The translations under genes were made by a program, and so were the position numbers. A stretch of DNA of 64,000 bases from Salinimicrobium xinjiangense DSM 19287 (GTDB lineage: Bacteria > Bacteroidota > Bacteroidia > Flavobacteriales > Flavobacteriaceae), in NCBI RefSeq assembly GCF_000423585.1, contig NZ_KE384054.1, forward strand, positions 124,001 to 188,000, written 5' to 3'. How positions within the stretch are numbered: position 1 is the stretch's first letter; each line of letters starts with the position of its first letter. The notes below the pieces were generated by a model. It did no database searches. It was given only the letters and a program-made list of their open reading frames with translations, and was not told the origin of the DNA. Shown in pieces: positions 18,314 through 27,355 of the stretch.

Positions 18314-18877
18314 ATGAAAAAGCTGATATTTATGTTGTTATCCGCACTATTTCTTGTCGGATGCCAGAACGTTACGAAGCAGGAGAAAAAAGGAACTGAA
18401 GATGACCCTCTTTTTGAGACGACCTTTAAAGATTACAGGGACCTGAAATATTTTGAGAAATTTGAAAAGATTTCCGATAACTCGATCAATCTTCAGAATT
18501 CGGCAGATGGATACCGTTTAATGGAATTAAAAGAAAAGAATAATCATCTTATTCTCTTTTACAAGCTCTCAGATTCCGAAGCCGGGTCGCCAGATGAGCT
18601 GTCATATCTGGCTTTGGACACGCTGCAATTGCCGCAACTTCAGGAAGACGAGCGGGTAACGATCGGCTATTGCTATCACGACGATTATAATGAGGGAGAA
18701 GTGATCGCTGTAGTTAAGGAAACAGACAGTCTCCATGTCACCCATATTGTTAAAGCCTGGAGAGCAAGTGCAGAATCAGAAAGTATAGAGAAACTCGCTG
18801 ACCATAAGGGCATAAAATGTCTCAATGAATTTTTCGAAAGAGAAAACGCCACTATTCCTTTTGAAAAGATCTCATGA
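18314..18877 (+). CDS. Uncharacterised lipoprotein, first gene of an ABC operon
   Basis: 187 residues. Lipoprotein signal with Cys17 in F-L-V-G-C. The mature part is acidic and mixed alpha/beta without a domain I recognise. Its stop overlaps the ATG of the next gene by four bases (ATGA), and the two genes after that are similarly coupled, so it is part of one transcription unit with the ABC ATPase. It may be the periplasm-facing component of that system, but there is no motif to prove it. Confidence 0.75.
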   Translation: MKKLIFMLLSALFLVGCQNVTKQEKKGTEDDPLFETTFKDYRDLKYFEKFEKISDNSINLQNSADGYRLMELKEKNNHLILFYKLSDSEAGSPDELSYLALDTLQLPQLQEDERVTIGYCYHDDYNEGEVIAVVKETDSLHVTHIVKAWRASAESESIEKLADHKGIKCLNEFFERENATIPFEKIS

Positions 18878-19155
18878 ATCAAAGAGCCTTCTGGAAATAT
18901 TACAGGGATTTTAATTTTTACAACCTGGTCTTCTCGGCGCTTAATGCAATTTACTTTGGGGTGATCAGCGGACTATTCGTCTTCCTCAGCTTTGGGATGC
19001 TGATCGGATATTTGGGGTACAGGTATTTTAGAAGTAATGAATATTACCTGTACTACAACCTGGGATTCACGAAAGCATTTTTAATTAAAAAGGTGTGGCT
19101 CTGCAATCTCATTTTTGTGGGACCTGTCCTCCTCATTCTACTACTTTTCCTATGA
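18874..19155 (+). CDS. 93-residue membrane protein coupled to ABC ATPase
   Basis: Very hydrophobic: one long apolar stretch at about 15-50, probably a helical hairpin, and a C-terminal helix at about 73-93, separated by a Tyr/Arg-rich loop (Y-R-Y-F-R-S-N-E-Y-Y-L-Y-Y). It overlaps both neighbours by four bases (ATGA at 18874 and 19152). No ABC permease of normal size is nearby, so this small protein is the only membrane candidate to work with the ATPase. It could be a minimal or remnant permease, or an accessory subunit. Confidence 0.7.
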   Translation: MNQRAFWKYYRDFNFYNLVFSALNAIYFGVISGLFVFLSFGMLIGYLGYRYFRSNEYYLYYNLGFTKAFLIKKVWLCNLIFVGPVLLILLLFL

Positions 19156-19814
19156 ACAGGCTCGAAGTAATGGAGGTGAATAAGACCTTCGGAAAAAATC
19201 AGATTCTAAACAGAGTATCCTTCAGCTGTAAAACAGGAGAAATAATTGGCCTTTTTGGGAGGAATGGATCCGGCAAATCTACTTTACTCAGGGGGATCAT
19301 GGGAACTTTGAGTATGGATTCCATTACAATCTACATTAATGGTGATAATATTCAGACGCCAAAAATTTTTCCGAAGCAATTGATCGGTTTTTTGCCACAG
19401 GACAGCTTCCTGCCAAAGGAGATGAAGGTGCGGGATGTGATCCCACTGATGTTTCCTGATGGGGACGAACAGGATAAAATTTTTCATTCCGACGGAGTTG
19501 CTGCCTTTGATAGCAGGAGAATCGGAAAACTCTCTGCCGGACAATTAAAATACCTGGAATTAGTGTTACTTGCACAGCTTCCGCAGCCGTTTTTGCTGCT
19601 GGACGAGCCTTTTTCGATGCTGGAGCCGATGTACATTGAAAGGGTAAAGAAATTGCTGCTCTCGCTTAAAGCGACCAAAGGTTTGGTGATCACAGATCAT
19701 TATTACCGGGATGTACTTGAAATTGCTGACCGCAGCCTTGTCCTGAAAGCCGGACGCGCTTTTGAGGTGGAGAATGAACAGGACCTGGCAAGACACGAAT
19801 ATTTAAAAACATAA
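19152..19814 (+). CDS. ABC transporter ATP-binding protein
   Basis: 220 residues from ATG 19152, which sits in an ATGA overlap; an upstream in-frame start at 19095 would read through the preceding gene. All ATPase motifs are intact: Walker A G-R-N-G-S-G-K-S-T (36-44), Q-loop Q83, signature L-S-A-G-Q (127-131), Walker B L-L-L-D-E-P (148-153) and H-loop I-T-D-H near 178. The length fits a stand-alone export-type ATPase. The partner permease is not obvious: only a 93-residue membrane protein and a lipoprotein precede it. Confidence 0.92.
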   Translation: MNRLEVMEVNKTFGKNQILNRVSFSCKTGEIIGLFGRNGSGKSTLLRGIMGTLSMDSITIYINGDNIQTPKIFPKQLIGFLPQDSFLPKEMKVRDVIPLMFPDGDEQDKIFHSDGVAAFDSRRIGKLSAGQLKYLELVLLAQLPQPFLLLDEPFSMLEPMYIERVKKLLLSLKATKGLVITDHYYRDVLEIADRSLVLKAGRAFEVENEQDLARHEYLKT

Positions 19815-19819
19815 AAAGA

Positions 19820-20299
19820 ATGAAACCCGCTTCGGCTAAAGAAATAAGAGACGAATTAAAACATCAGGACCGGGAGGAGCTGCTGCATATCGTTTTGCGG
19901 CTGTCTCGCTTTAAAAAGGAAAACAAGGAACTGCTTACCTATCTTCTGTTTGATGCTAACGATGAAGAACAGTATAAACAGAAGATAAAAGCCGAAATAG
20001 ATACCGAATTTGCTGCCATTAACCGCAACAATTTTTATTACACAAAAAAGAGCATGCGCAAGCTGCTCAAAAATGTGAAAAAATACAGCCGTTATTCCGG
20101 AAAAAAAGAAACTGAATTAGAATTACTTATTTATTTCCTTCAGAAAATGGAAGCTTTCAAACCTTCTATTCACCGGAATAAGATCCTGAAGAACATGTAC
20201 GAGAGACAACTGGAGCTGGTAAAAAAGAATATGGAAAAACTGCACGAAGACCTGCAGTATGATCTCAATCTTGAGTTGGAAAAGCTGAAGTTGTATTGA
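19820..20299 (+). CDS. Charged helical protein of unknown function, end of ABC operon
   Basis: 159 residues, no signal peptide or membrane segment. It is rich in Lys, Glu and Leu, predicted mostly helical (K-K-S-M-R-K-L-L-K-N-V-K-K-Y-S, R-Q-L-E-L-V-K-K-N-M-E-K-L). It starts five bases after the ATPase stop and is therefore probably cotranscribed. I do not recognise the family. Downstream sequence (20300-20403) is low-complexity, with short TTGCTAA repeats. Confidence 0.7.
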   Translation: MKPASAKEIRDELKHQDREELLHIVLRLSRFKKENKELLTYLLFDANDEEQYKQKIKAEIDTEFAAINRNNFYYTKKSMRKLLKNVKKYSRYSGKKETELELLIYFLQKMEAFKPSIHRNKILKNMYERQLELVKKNMEKLHEDLQYDLNLELEKLKLY

Positions 20300-20403
20300 G
20301 TATTGAGTAGTGAGAGGTTAGAAGTAAGCCTTTGAGTTTCAAGAATTGATATTTTTGCTAATTGCTAATTGCTAATTGCGTATTGATCATTGTTAATTGT
20401 AAA

Positions 20404-20931
20404 ATGGCTTTCCCAAACATTAAAACAACCCGTCTAAACCTGCGGCAGATCACAGAAGCCGACCTGGAGAATATTTACAGCGGACTATCACATCCCGATG
20501 TAATAAAGCACTATGGTGTGAATTACAGCAGCCTGGAAGCAACCTGGGAGCAGCTGGAGTGGTATGCAGAGCTGGAAAGAACACACACTGGGCTTTGGAG
20601 GGCGATCACCTTAGCCGAAACCGGAAAATTCTGCGGCGCTATTGGTTATAACAACCTGAGCCGGGAGCATAAAAAAGCGGAACTGGGTTTCTGGCTCCTT
20701 CCGGAATTCTGGGGCAGGGGATATGTGCAGGAAGCTATGGAGGCTGTGTTGGAGTACGCTTATCAAAAATTAAAGCTGCACCGAATAGAAGCCTTCGTAG
20801 AAACAGAGAACATCAGCAGTCAGAAAGCGCTTCAAAAACAGGATTTTCAGCAGGAAGGGATAATGAGAGATTCCGAAATTAGGAACGGGAGGTTTATTAG
20901 TGTGGCGATTTTCTCAAAACTGAAAAAATAA
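20404..20931 (+). CDS. GNAT family N-acetyltransferase (RimJ/RimL type)
   Basis: 175 residues from ATG 20404; the frame is open upstream into low-complexity sequence. The pattern T-x-R-L-x-L-R-Q-I-T-E-A-D at the N-terminus, then A-E-L-G-F-W-L-L-P-E-F-W-G-R-G-Y and a terminal R-D-S-E-I-R-N-G-R-F are typical of the Acetyltransf_3 group, which acetylates protein N-termini or small amines using acetyl-CoA. Likely cytoplasmic; substrate unknown. Confidence 0.9.
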   Translation: MAFPNIKTTRLNLRQITEADLENIYSGLSHPDVIKHYGVNYSSLEATWEQLEWYAELERTHTGLWRAITLAETGKFCGAIGYNNLSREHKKAELGFWLLPEFWGRGYVQEAMEAVLEYAYQKLKLHRIEAFVETENISSQKALQKQDFQQEGIMRDSEIRNGRFISVAIFSKLKK

Positions 20932-22062
20932 GCACCAAATTTTTACCCGCCGGAGCCTGTGGCGAAGGAGGGCCAAATTCCAAGCACCCAATTCCAAAGA
21001 GATTCCTCCTTCGTCGGAATGACAAATGAACCGTTCTGTCATTCAGAGCGTAGCTTTTGCGGAGCGAAGAATCTTTTCTCAATGAACAGAATTTCTCCGT
21101 GGGCTTAGCGTAACCTTTGCGAGCTCTGCGAGAAATGAGTACGAGTAATCACGTTCGAGTGAGAAGGTTCGAGTAAAGAGAAGCATCCGTGCATCCGTGG
21201 CTTTTTTCAATTACCAATAAGCAATTAACCATGAACAGATTTTCTTCGCGGCCTTAGCTGGAATGATTTGAGAATGTGAAAATTTGAGAATTTGAAGATG
21301 TAGGTAAAAATATTTCCTGTAGGGACAATTTATAGCTGTCGTCACGGATTATACATCCGCACGAGTATTAGGAAAAAATTTCACACAAAGAGCACAAAGA
21401 TTAAAAGAAGAGCACAAAGAGATCTCCGTAAATCAGCGGAATCTGCGGGAAATTTTAATTAACAATGAACAGATTTCTCCGCGTCCTTAGCGCAAGCTTT
21501 GCGGCCTTCGCGAGAAAAAGGCTTGAGTAATCACGTCTGAGTAAAGAAGATTATCCGTGCATCCGTGGCCTTTTTCAATGAACAATTACCAATTAACAAT
21601 GAACAGTTTTCTTCGCGGCCTTAGCGCAAACTCTGCGGCCTTCGCGAGAACTGCGTATGAGTAAGTAGCCCTGAGTAAGAAGGTTCGAGTAAAGAGAAGC
21701 TCCGTGCATCCGTGGCTTTATTTTCAATTAACAATTACCAATTAACAATGAACAGGAAGTTCTTCCTGAGCTTAGCTAAAGCTTTGTGGTCTTAGTGTGA
21801 AATAGGTCGGAGTAAGCACTTTCGAGTGAGAAGGTCCGAGTAAAGAGAACCATCCGTACATCCATAACTTTTTTTTCAATTACCAATTAACAATAAACAG
21901 CATTTCTCCGCGTCCTTAGCGTAAGCTTTGCGGCCTTCGCGAGAACTGCGTGTGAGTAACCAGGTCTGAGTGAGAAGGTTTGAGTAACAAAGAAAATTCG
22001 TGTATTCGTGGCAAAAAACCTCATAACAGCAGATTAACCAAAAAATTACTATTTTTAAAAGT
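20932..22062. repeat. Non-coding array of degenerate ~135-150 bp tandem repeats
   Basis: No gene is supported in this 1.1 kb stretch. Repeated units begin at about 21081, 21231, 21464, 21598, 21747 and 21892. Each runs: AATGAACAG, a TTTCTCCGCG-type block, CTTAGCGCAAGCTTTGCGG with CCTTCGCGAGAA, GAGTAATCACG/GAGTAAAGAGAAG, ATCCGTGCATCCGTGGC, and TTCAATTACCAATTAAC. Spacings are 150, 233, 134, 149 and 145 bp; the long one contains unrelated inserts (for example CACGGATTATACATCCGC at 21343). The left 130 bp hold caccaaattcc-type and GTCATTC...GAATGAC segments. Confidence 0.75.
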
Positions 22063-22410
22063 ATGGAAAAAGCCTGTCTTGAATGTGGGGATAAAATTGT
22101 GGGTAGGACCGATAAGAAGTTCTGCAGCGACTACTGCCGTAATTCCTATAACAACAACCTGAACAAAGACAGCAAAAACATGGTGCGCAACGTCAACAAT
22201 GCGCTGCGAAAAAATTACCGCATCCTGGAAGAGCTGAATCCCGATGGCAAGGTAAGACTGCCAAAATCAAAATTGGCAGCCAAAGGTTTTAACTTCGACT
22301 ACTTCACCAATATTTACACAACCAAAACCGGGAATACTTATTATTTTGTTTACGACCAAGGCTACCTGCCGCTGGACGGAGATTTTTATGCCCTGGTAAA
22401 AAGAATTTGA
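22063..22410 (+). CDS. Small zinc-ribbon protein (DUF2116-like)
   Basis: 115 residues. Two cysteine pairs form a zinc ribbon near the N-terminus: C-L-E-C at residues 5-8 and C-S-D-Y-C at about 21-25, followed by R-N-S-Y-N-N-N, a pattern found in the many small Bacteroidota proteins grouped with DUF2116. The rest is a basic/aromatic domain (G-F-N-F-D-Y-F-T-N-I-Y-T-T-K). Cytoplasmic; function unknown. Its upstream region is the tandem repeat array. Confidence 0.75.
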   Translation: MEKACLECGDKIVGRTDKKFCSDYCRNSYNNNLNKDSKNMVRNVNNALRKNYRILEELNPDGKVRLPKSKLAAKGFNFDYFTNIYTTKTGNTYYFVYDQGYLPLDGDFYALVKRI

Positions 22411-22450
22411 AAAGCCTCCCAAAACTATTATTCCGGAAGGCCTTGTTTAT
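22411..22450. terminator. Imperfect hairpin between convergent genes
   Basis: AAGCCTCC and GGAAGGCCTT can pair with one or two bulged bases across a ~13-nt loop, followed by TTTATTTG. It separates the zinc-ribbon gene from the convergent CBS gene. Confidence 0.35.
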
Positions 22451-22467
22451 TTGAAAATATAACTCTT

Positions 22468-22941
22468 TTATTTCTGGTGATCCCAGCTGTTACCCTTTAG
22501 ATTCAGTGCTGCCCGCATCACGTCCCTCTGGCTTAATTGTCCTACCAGTTCGCCGTTTTTTAGTATTGGAAACCGCCTGAACCTGTTTTCAATGAATATT
22601 TTTGCCGCGTCCAGCACATTCATATCAGCATCAATGGTCTTCGCGTTACAGGTCATGCGCTTTTCCACGAGGTTTGCATCCATTGGCATGTTGTAATAAC
22701 GGCTGTCTGATATATGTTTCATGCAATCTCCTTCAGAGATCACCCCTAGCAGTTTATTATTTTCGTCAACCACACAACCTCCGGAGATCTGATGCTTTAT
22801 CATAAGTTCCATGACCTCAAATACTGTTTGTTCTTTTCTGAAGGTCACCAGGTCTGTTGACATATAATCTTTTACGCAAACAGGGATGTCCGCAGCCTTT
22901 TCCGGCTCGGCCCTTCTTCCTTGAAAACTCTTTATTCCCAT
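22468..22941 (-). CDS. CBS-domain protein
   Basis: 157 residues with two CBS domains, about 25-85 (M-S-T-D-L-V-T-F-R-K, G-C-V-V-D-E-N-N-K-L-L-G-V-I-S-E-G-D) and 92-150 (C-N-A-K-T-I-D-A-D-M, R-R-F-P-I-L-K-N-G-E-L-V-G-Q-L-S-Q-R-D-V). Stand-alone CBS pairs bind adenine nucleotides and usually report energy state to a partner, which is not evident here. Cytoplasmic, monocistronic. Confidence 0.92.
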   Translation of the reverse strand: MGIKSFQGRRAEPEKAADIPVCVKDYMSTDLVTFRKEQTVFEVMELMIKHQISGGCVVDENNKLLGVISEGDCMKHISDSRYYNMPMDANLVEKRMTCNAKTIDADMNVLDAAKIFIENRFRRFPILKNGELVGQLSQRDVMRAALNLKGNSWDHQK

Positions 22942-23079
22942 AGCATAATGTTTAGAAATGAACCTATAAAATAATTATAATTTTCTCTTTTCCTACTTTT
23001 AATGAAGATAATTAATAATTATTTATGATTTTACTACCAGATCATTAGGTTTTGGATCGCTTTTGAATATATTTGGAAT

Positions 23080-25395
23080 ATGTCAAAAACAATACAGGCA
23101 ATAGTGGCAGTTTCCTTGCTTATTGCCGCCGTGATCTGGAGCTTCATAACTACTCAACCTACGGCAGATCTTCAGGCCGAAGCCCCTGCCGATCAGTTTT
23201 CAACTGCCCGTGCTTTTGAGCATGTCAGGGCAATGGGGCAGGAACCACATTATGTAGGGAGCCAAAATCACCGTTTGGTGCGCAACTATATAGTATCTCA
23301 ACTTGAGGAACTCGGTTTATTGGTAGAAACCCAGGAAGGCTTTTCAATGAATAAGGGTGGAACGCTTACCCGGCCGCAGAATATTATGGCCCGGATTAAG
23401 GGCAGCGGCAGCGGAAAAGCTCTTTTGTTGATGTCCCATTATGACAGTGCAATGCATTCTTCTCCCGGGGCAAGTGATGCTGCCAGCGGAGTCGCTACTA
23501 TTCTTGAAGGCGTGCGTGCTTTCCTCGCCTCCGGAAAAACTCCCGAAAATGATATCATTCTTCTCTTTACCGATGCTGAAGAATTAGGTCTTAACGGAGC
23601 AGATCTTTTTGTAGAGGAGCATCCATGGGCAAAGGACGTGGGACTGGCACTCAATTTCGAATCCCGCGGAAGCGGCGGTAACTCCTTTATGCTGCTTGAA
23701 ACCAATGGCGGAAATAAAGCACTTATAGAACATTTTACCAATGCAGGCGTCGAATATCCCGTAACCAATTCTCTTGCCTACAGCGTTTATAAAATGCTGC
23801 CAAACGATACAGATCTAACAGTGCTAAGGGAGCAGGGAAATATTGACGGTCTCAACTTTGCCTTTATAGACGATCATTACGACTACCATACTGCGACCGA
23901 TGCTCCGGAGAATCTTGATCCTGAAACCCTGGCGCACCAGGGCAGTTACCTTATGCCGCTCCTGCATTATTCAGCCGAAGCTTCGCTTGAGGAGCTGTCT
24001 ACAGAGGAGAATGTGCTTTTCTTTAACCTACCCGGCCTTAAACTGGTAAACTATCCTTACGGGTGGATCTTTCCATTGTTGATCATAGCTGCAGTGCTGC
24101 TTATTGTTCTCATAGGCTTCGGAAAAATGAAAAACCGGCTGCCGCTTACGGCGGCTGCAAAAGGTTTTATTCCGCTGCTTTTATCTTTATTCCTGGCAGG
24201 CTTTCTCAGCTATTTCTTCTGGAAATTCATGCTGTTTCTTTATCCGCAGTACCGGGAAATGGAACATGGCTTCACCTATAACGGCTACTGGTATATCGCG
24301 GCAGTGGCATTCTTAGCTCTTGCGGTATGTTTCTATGTCTACCACAAATTCCGGAAACCACAGAATTCCCATCACCTGCTGGTTGCTCCACTCATTCTCT
24401 GGATCATAATCAGTCTCCTGGCAGCCTTTTATTTAAAAGGTGCAGCTTACTTTATAGTACTGGTTTATTTCGGTTTAGCACAGCTTTTTCTGCTCCTACT
24501 CAATCCAAAATGGACAATCCTTGCCGTTGCTTTTCTGTGTATACCTTCGATCTTCATATTAATGCCTTTCATAGCTTCTTTTCCGGTGGCACTGGGATTG
24601 AACATGCTGTTTTTAACCGCAGTGCTAATCGCCCTGTTATTTCCACTGCTGTGGCCGGTATTCTCTGCCTTCAGGAATAATCAGTTGCTCGGTTTTCTGA
24701 GTTTTCTAATCTTTATGGGATTGTTTATAACCGCACATTTCAAAGCAGATTTTTCTGAAGAGCGTCCGCGACCAAACAGCCTGGTATACCTGATCGATGA
24801 AAATAAAGATGTTGCTACCTGGAATACCTATGACCATACTCTTGACCGTTATACCGAATCCTTTTTTACTGAAGGCGTAGTAGAAGCACAGGAGATGCAC
24901 TGGTTTGGAAGCAAGAACGGAAGCCGGTTCACCCGGACTTCCGTAGCCCCTAAGATCATGCTTCCTAAGCCTTACGTTTCTGTAGAAAAGGTTGAAAGTT
25001 CCAGTCCAGAGGAAGCTATTTACCAGATCAAGATCGCGACCAACCGAAGGATCAACAGAATAGAGCTCTTTGCCGACAGGAGTGTTAGCTTCAAAAGCTT
25101 TAAAGCCAACGGAAAGGAAGCCGGAGAACTGCAGCCGGGGCTGAGTAGTTTACATGTACATAAGAACCGCTGGCGGGACAGATTACTGTCCTATTACGCT
25201 GTAAGCCAGGATACCTTGAGGCTGGAGGTGAGCCTGGAGCAGGGAATTCATCCCGAAATTACCCTTTTAGAGGCTGCATATGACCTGCACGACAATCCGC
25301 AGCTCAAGGTGCCACCACGAGAGCCGGGAATGATCCCCAGACCATTTGTGCTGAATGATGCTATTGTGGTGAAGAAAACTTTTGTGTTACAATGA
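23080..25395 (+). CDS. Multi-pass membrane M28 family zinc peptidase
   Basis: 771 residues, laid out like the ERMP1/Fxna group of M28 aminopeptidases. An N-terminal helix (4-24) is followed by the peptidase domain with a full set of zinc ligands: His120 (S-H-Y-D-S), Asp133 (G-A-S-D-A-A-S-G), Glu168 with catalytic Glu167 (D-A-E-E-L-G), Glu194 (N-F-E-S-R-G) and His270 (Y-D-Y-H-T-A-T-D). Residues about 325-570 hold around eight membrane helices, and the last 200 form a beta-rich periplasmic domain. It should trim peptides or proteins on the periplasmic face. Confidence 0.9.
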   Translation: MSKTIQAIVAVSLLIAAVIWSFITTQPTADLQAEAPADQFSTARAFEHVRAMGQEPHYVGSQNHRLVRNYIVSQLEELGLLVETQEGFSMNKGGTLTRPQNIMARIKGSGSGKALLLMSHYDSAMHSSPGASDAASGVATILEGVRAFLASGKTPENDIILLFTDAEELGLNGADLFVEEHPWAKDVGLALNFESRGSGGNSFMLLETNGGNKALIEHFTNAGVEYPVTNSLAYSVYKMLPNDTDLTVLREQGNIDGLNFAFIDDHYDYHTATDAPENLDPETLAHQGSYLMPLLHYSAEASLEELSTEENVLFFNLPGLKLVNYPYGWIFPLLIIAAVLLIVLIGFGKMKNRLPLTAAAKGFIPLLLSLFLAGFLSYFFWKFMLFLYPQYREMEHGFTYNGYWYIAAVAFLALAVCFYVYHKFRKPQNSHHLLVAPLILWIIISLLAAFYLKGAAYFIVLVYFGLAQLFLLLLNPKWTILAVAFLCIPSIFILMPFIASFPVALGLNMLFLTAVLIALLFPLLWPVFSAFRNNQLLGFLSFLIFMGLFITAHFKADFSEERPRPNSLVYLIDENKDVATWNTYDHTLDRYTESFFTEGVVEAQEMHWFGSKNGSRFTRTSVAPKIMLPKPYVSVEKVESSSPEEAIYQIKIATNRRINRIELFADRSVSFKSFKANGKEAGELQPGLSSLHVHKNRWRDRLLSYYAVSQDTLRLEVSLEQGIHPEITLLEAAYDLHDNPQLKVPPREPGMIPRPFVLNDAIVVKKTFVLQ

Positions 25396-25667
25396 TCAAT
25401 AAACAATTAACAATAATCCACCACCAAATAACATTTAAGAACTTTTGAAGCACCAAATTCCAGGCACCAAATTCCAAACTTGATTTGAAAATTTGAAAAT
25501 GATTTGGTTTAGCTAAATACCTACTGTCCTTGTCACCGAAAATGGAGGAGTATGATAATCAATAACAGTTTGACAACCCCCGCAACTCGTAACCCCTAAC
25601 CCACAACCTGCAACTATGTCCTTTAGTTGTTGTAATTTGGAACTTTATTAAACCTTAATCCTTAGAC
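25396..25667. other. Gap with short degenerate repeats
   Basis: No gene seen. It contains AACAATTAACAATAATC and the caccaaattcc/caaattccaggcacc motif also found near 20935, 29641, 42070 and 42211, plus short direct repeats such as GCAACTCGTAACCCCTAACC. Confidence 0.5.
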
Positions 25668-26483
25668 ATTATACATTCAAAAAACATCTCCATACTCGGA
25701 ACCGGCTGGCTGGGTTTGCCGCTAGCAAAGATGCTGCTTGCTGAAGGTGTTGCGGTAAAAGGTTCTACCACCTCTGCAGACAGGCTTCCGCTTCTCAGGG
25801 ATGCCGGAGTTGATGGCTTTCAATTAAAAATAGCTTCGGAAGGCATTGAAGGAGGTATAGAGGGTTTTCTAAGGGAAACCGAGTTATTAATTGTTGACTT
25901 TCCTCCCGGGCTTAGAAGAAATCCGCAACTGGATTATTCCGGAGCTATAGGGAAACTGGCTGATGCGATAGAAGCTTCAGGTGTCAGAAAGGTCATTTTT
26001 GTGTCCTCTATTTCCGTGTATGAGGAAACAGAGAGCTTTCCCATCTATACTGAAGATACCGAACCAAATGCCACTTCAGCTTCAGGGAAGGAGATCGTTT
26101 CCGCAGAAAAAATGCTGCTCGAAAACAGCATTTTTAATACCACAATAATCCGCTTTGGCGGACTCATAGGGGCCGGCCGTCAGCCGGTAAAATATCTTGC
26201 CGGCAGGAGCGGACTCGCGAATCCGCTGGGGCCGGTGAATCTCATTCATCTAAAAGACTGCCTTCAGGTAATTCAAAAGGTGCTTGAAAATGACCTTTTT
26301 GGAGAGGTATACAATGCTGTTTATCCACTTAATCCGCCGCGGGAGAAGTACTACACAGAAAAAGCCCGGGAAGCCGGACTGGAACTTCCGCAGTTCGATC
26401 ATTCTCATCCCTCCAAAGGGAAGATTATTTCAGCATCAAAGGTGATGCGGGAGCTGGGGGTGGAGTTTCAGCAGGCAATTTGA
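25668..26483 (+). CDS. NAD(P)-binding SDR / epimerase-like protein with non-canonical start
   Basis: 271 residues if translation starts at ATT 25668. The Rossmann loop (I-S-I-L-G-T-G-W-L-G-L-P-L-A) begins only five codons later. The first ordinary start, TTG 25716, would delete the glycine-rich loop, and an in-frame stop at 25656 blocks extension. Other features fit an extended SDR of the YeeZ type: V-I-F-V-S-S-I-S-V-Y-E, S-A-S-G-K-E and R-F-G-G-L-I-G-A-G-R. Either a rare ATT/ATA start is used or a start codon was lost by mutation. Substrate unknown. Confidence 0.78.
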   Translation: MIHSKNISILGTGWLGLPLAKMLLAEGVAVKGSTTSADRLPLLRDAGVDGFQLKIASEGIEGGIEGFLRETELLIVDFPPGLRRNPQLDYSGAIGKLADAIEASGVRKVIFVSSISVYEETESFPIYTEDTEPNATSASGKEIVSAEKMLLENSIFNTTIIRFGGLIGAGRQPVKYLAGRSGLANPLGPVNLIHLKDCLQVIQKVLENDLFGEVYNAVYPLNPPREKYYTEKAREAGLELPQFDHSHPSKGKIISASKVMRELGVEFQQAI

Positions 26484-26497
26484 AAAAATAGCCGGGG

Positions 26498-27238
26498 CTA
26501 ATTTGAAAGTTTATTAAGTTCGCTTTCGGTAATCGCGATCATGGTATCAAGGCTTTTGATCTTCTCCAGGTAAAGCTCATTTAACGGGCTGGAGCTAATA
26601 ATGAGGTTGAGAATCCGGTTACGATGTGAAACATCTGTGACAATAAATCTCCTCTTCCCGTCATCAGCAAAACCAATTCTTTCACTAAGAATATCTCCCA
26701 TATATAGTTCCTCCTCAATTAGATTTTTATTTCTCTGAAATGCTTCTTTCAGCAGGTTTTCCCTCTCCCTTATCATTTTAAATCCTGCGTCCCAGGAGGC
26801 GATCATTCTGCGCAGGCTATCGTTGCGAATCACCTTTAAGTCCCCCGAGCCGCTAATGTCATTGATCGTGCCTTCGTTAGTCATGGCAATGGTATAGCCA
26901 AAGGTTTGCGCCACCAGACTGTCAAATACGGCGGGTGGTGGCATGGGTACAGTATCTGTTGAAAACGACAGGAGCTGAATACTCGCGGAGGTTACACGTT
27001 CTGTTTTTTCGATCACTCTTTTTAATTCGGCCTGTGATTCCCGAAGGTCGCTCTTTAGGGACTTAAGGTACATCTCTTCCTTCTTTCTCTCTTTTCTGAA
27101 CTCATTCCAGTTGTTGATCTGCAGCGCAATGAGAATGCCTATCACTACAAGGATGATCTCTCCAATGGCATACTTAAGGTATCTCGCAGGCTTATGCTGT
27201 GCTACCAGGTATCTCCTTATTTTTCTGAAAAAGTTCAT
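26498..27238 (-). CDS. DUF6090 family membrane-anchored protein
   Basis: 246 residues from ATG 27236-27238 (M-N-F-F-R-K-I-R). A basic N-terminal tail (R-Y-L-V-A-Q-H-K-P-A-R-Y) leads into one membrane helix ending in the family hallmark I-G-I-L-I-A-L-Q-I-N-N-W-N-E. The rest is a coiled-coil-rich domain (E-R-K-K-E-E-M-Y-L-K-S-L-K-S-D-L) exposed to the periplasm. The family is abundant in Flavobacteriia, without known function. Divergent from the next gene. Confidence 0.85.
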   Translation of the reverse strand: MNFFRKIRRYLVAQHKPARYLKYAIGEIILVVIGILIALQINNWNEFRKERKKEEMYLKSLKSDLRESQAELKRVIEKTERVTSASIQLLSFSTDTVPMPPPAVFDSLVAQTFGYTIAMTNEGTINDISGSGDLKVIRNDSLRRMIASWDAGFKMIRERENLLKEAFQRNKNLIEEELYMGDILSERIGFADDGKRRFIVTDVSHRNRILNLIISSSPLNELYLEKIKSLDTMIAITESELNKLSN

Positions 27239-27355
27239 CGTCTCCCGCAATTAAGAGTTCAGAAGAAAAAAAGCATGGGGGGAAATATCAAGATAATGTT
27301 TTTTGCAAAATTTAGCGGCATGATAGTTGCCTGTTTAGTTAAAAACCTACAGATC

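Noticed and set aside
20935-22060. CRISPR array in the repeat-rich region.
   Set aside because: Repeats are 135-150 bp mosaic units, not 25-40 bp repeats with unique spacers, and no cas genes are nearby.
23068-23075. TATATTTG as a promoter for the M28 peptidase.
   Set aside because: It lies four bases before the ATG, so transcription would start inside or beyond the start codon unless the gene begins later; no -33 element at the right distance.
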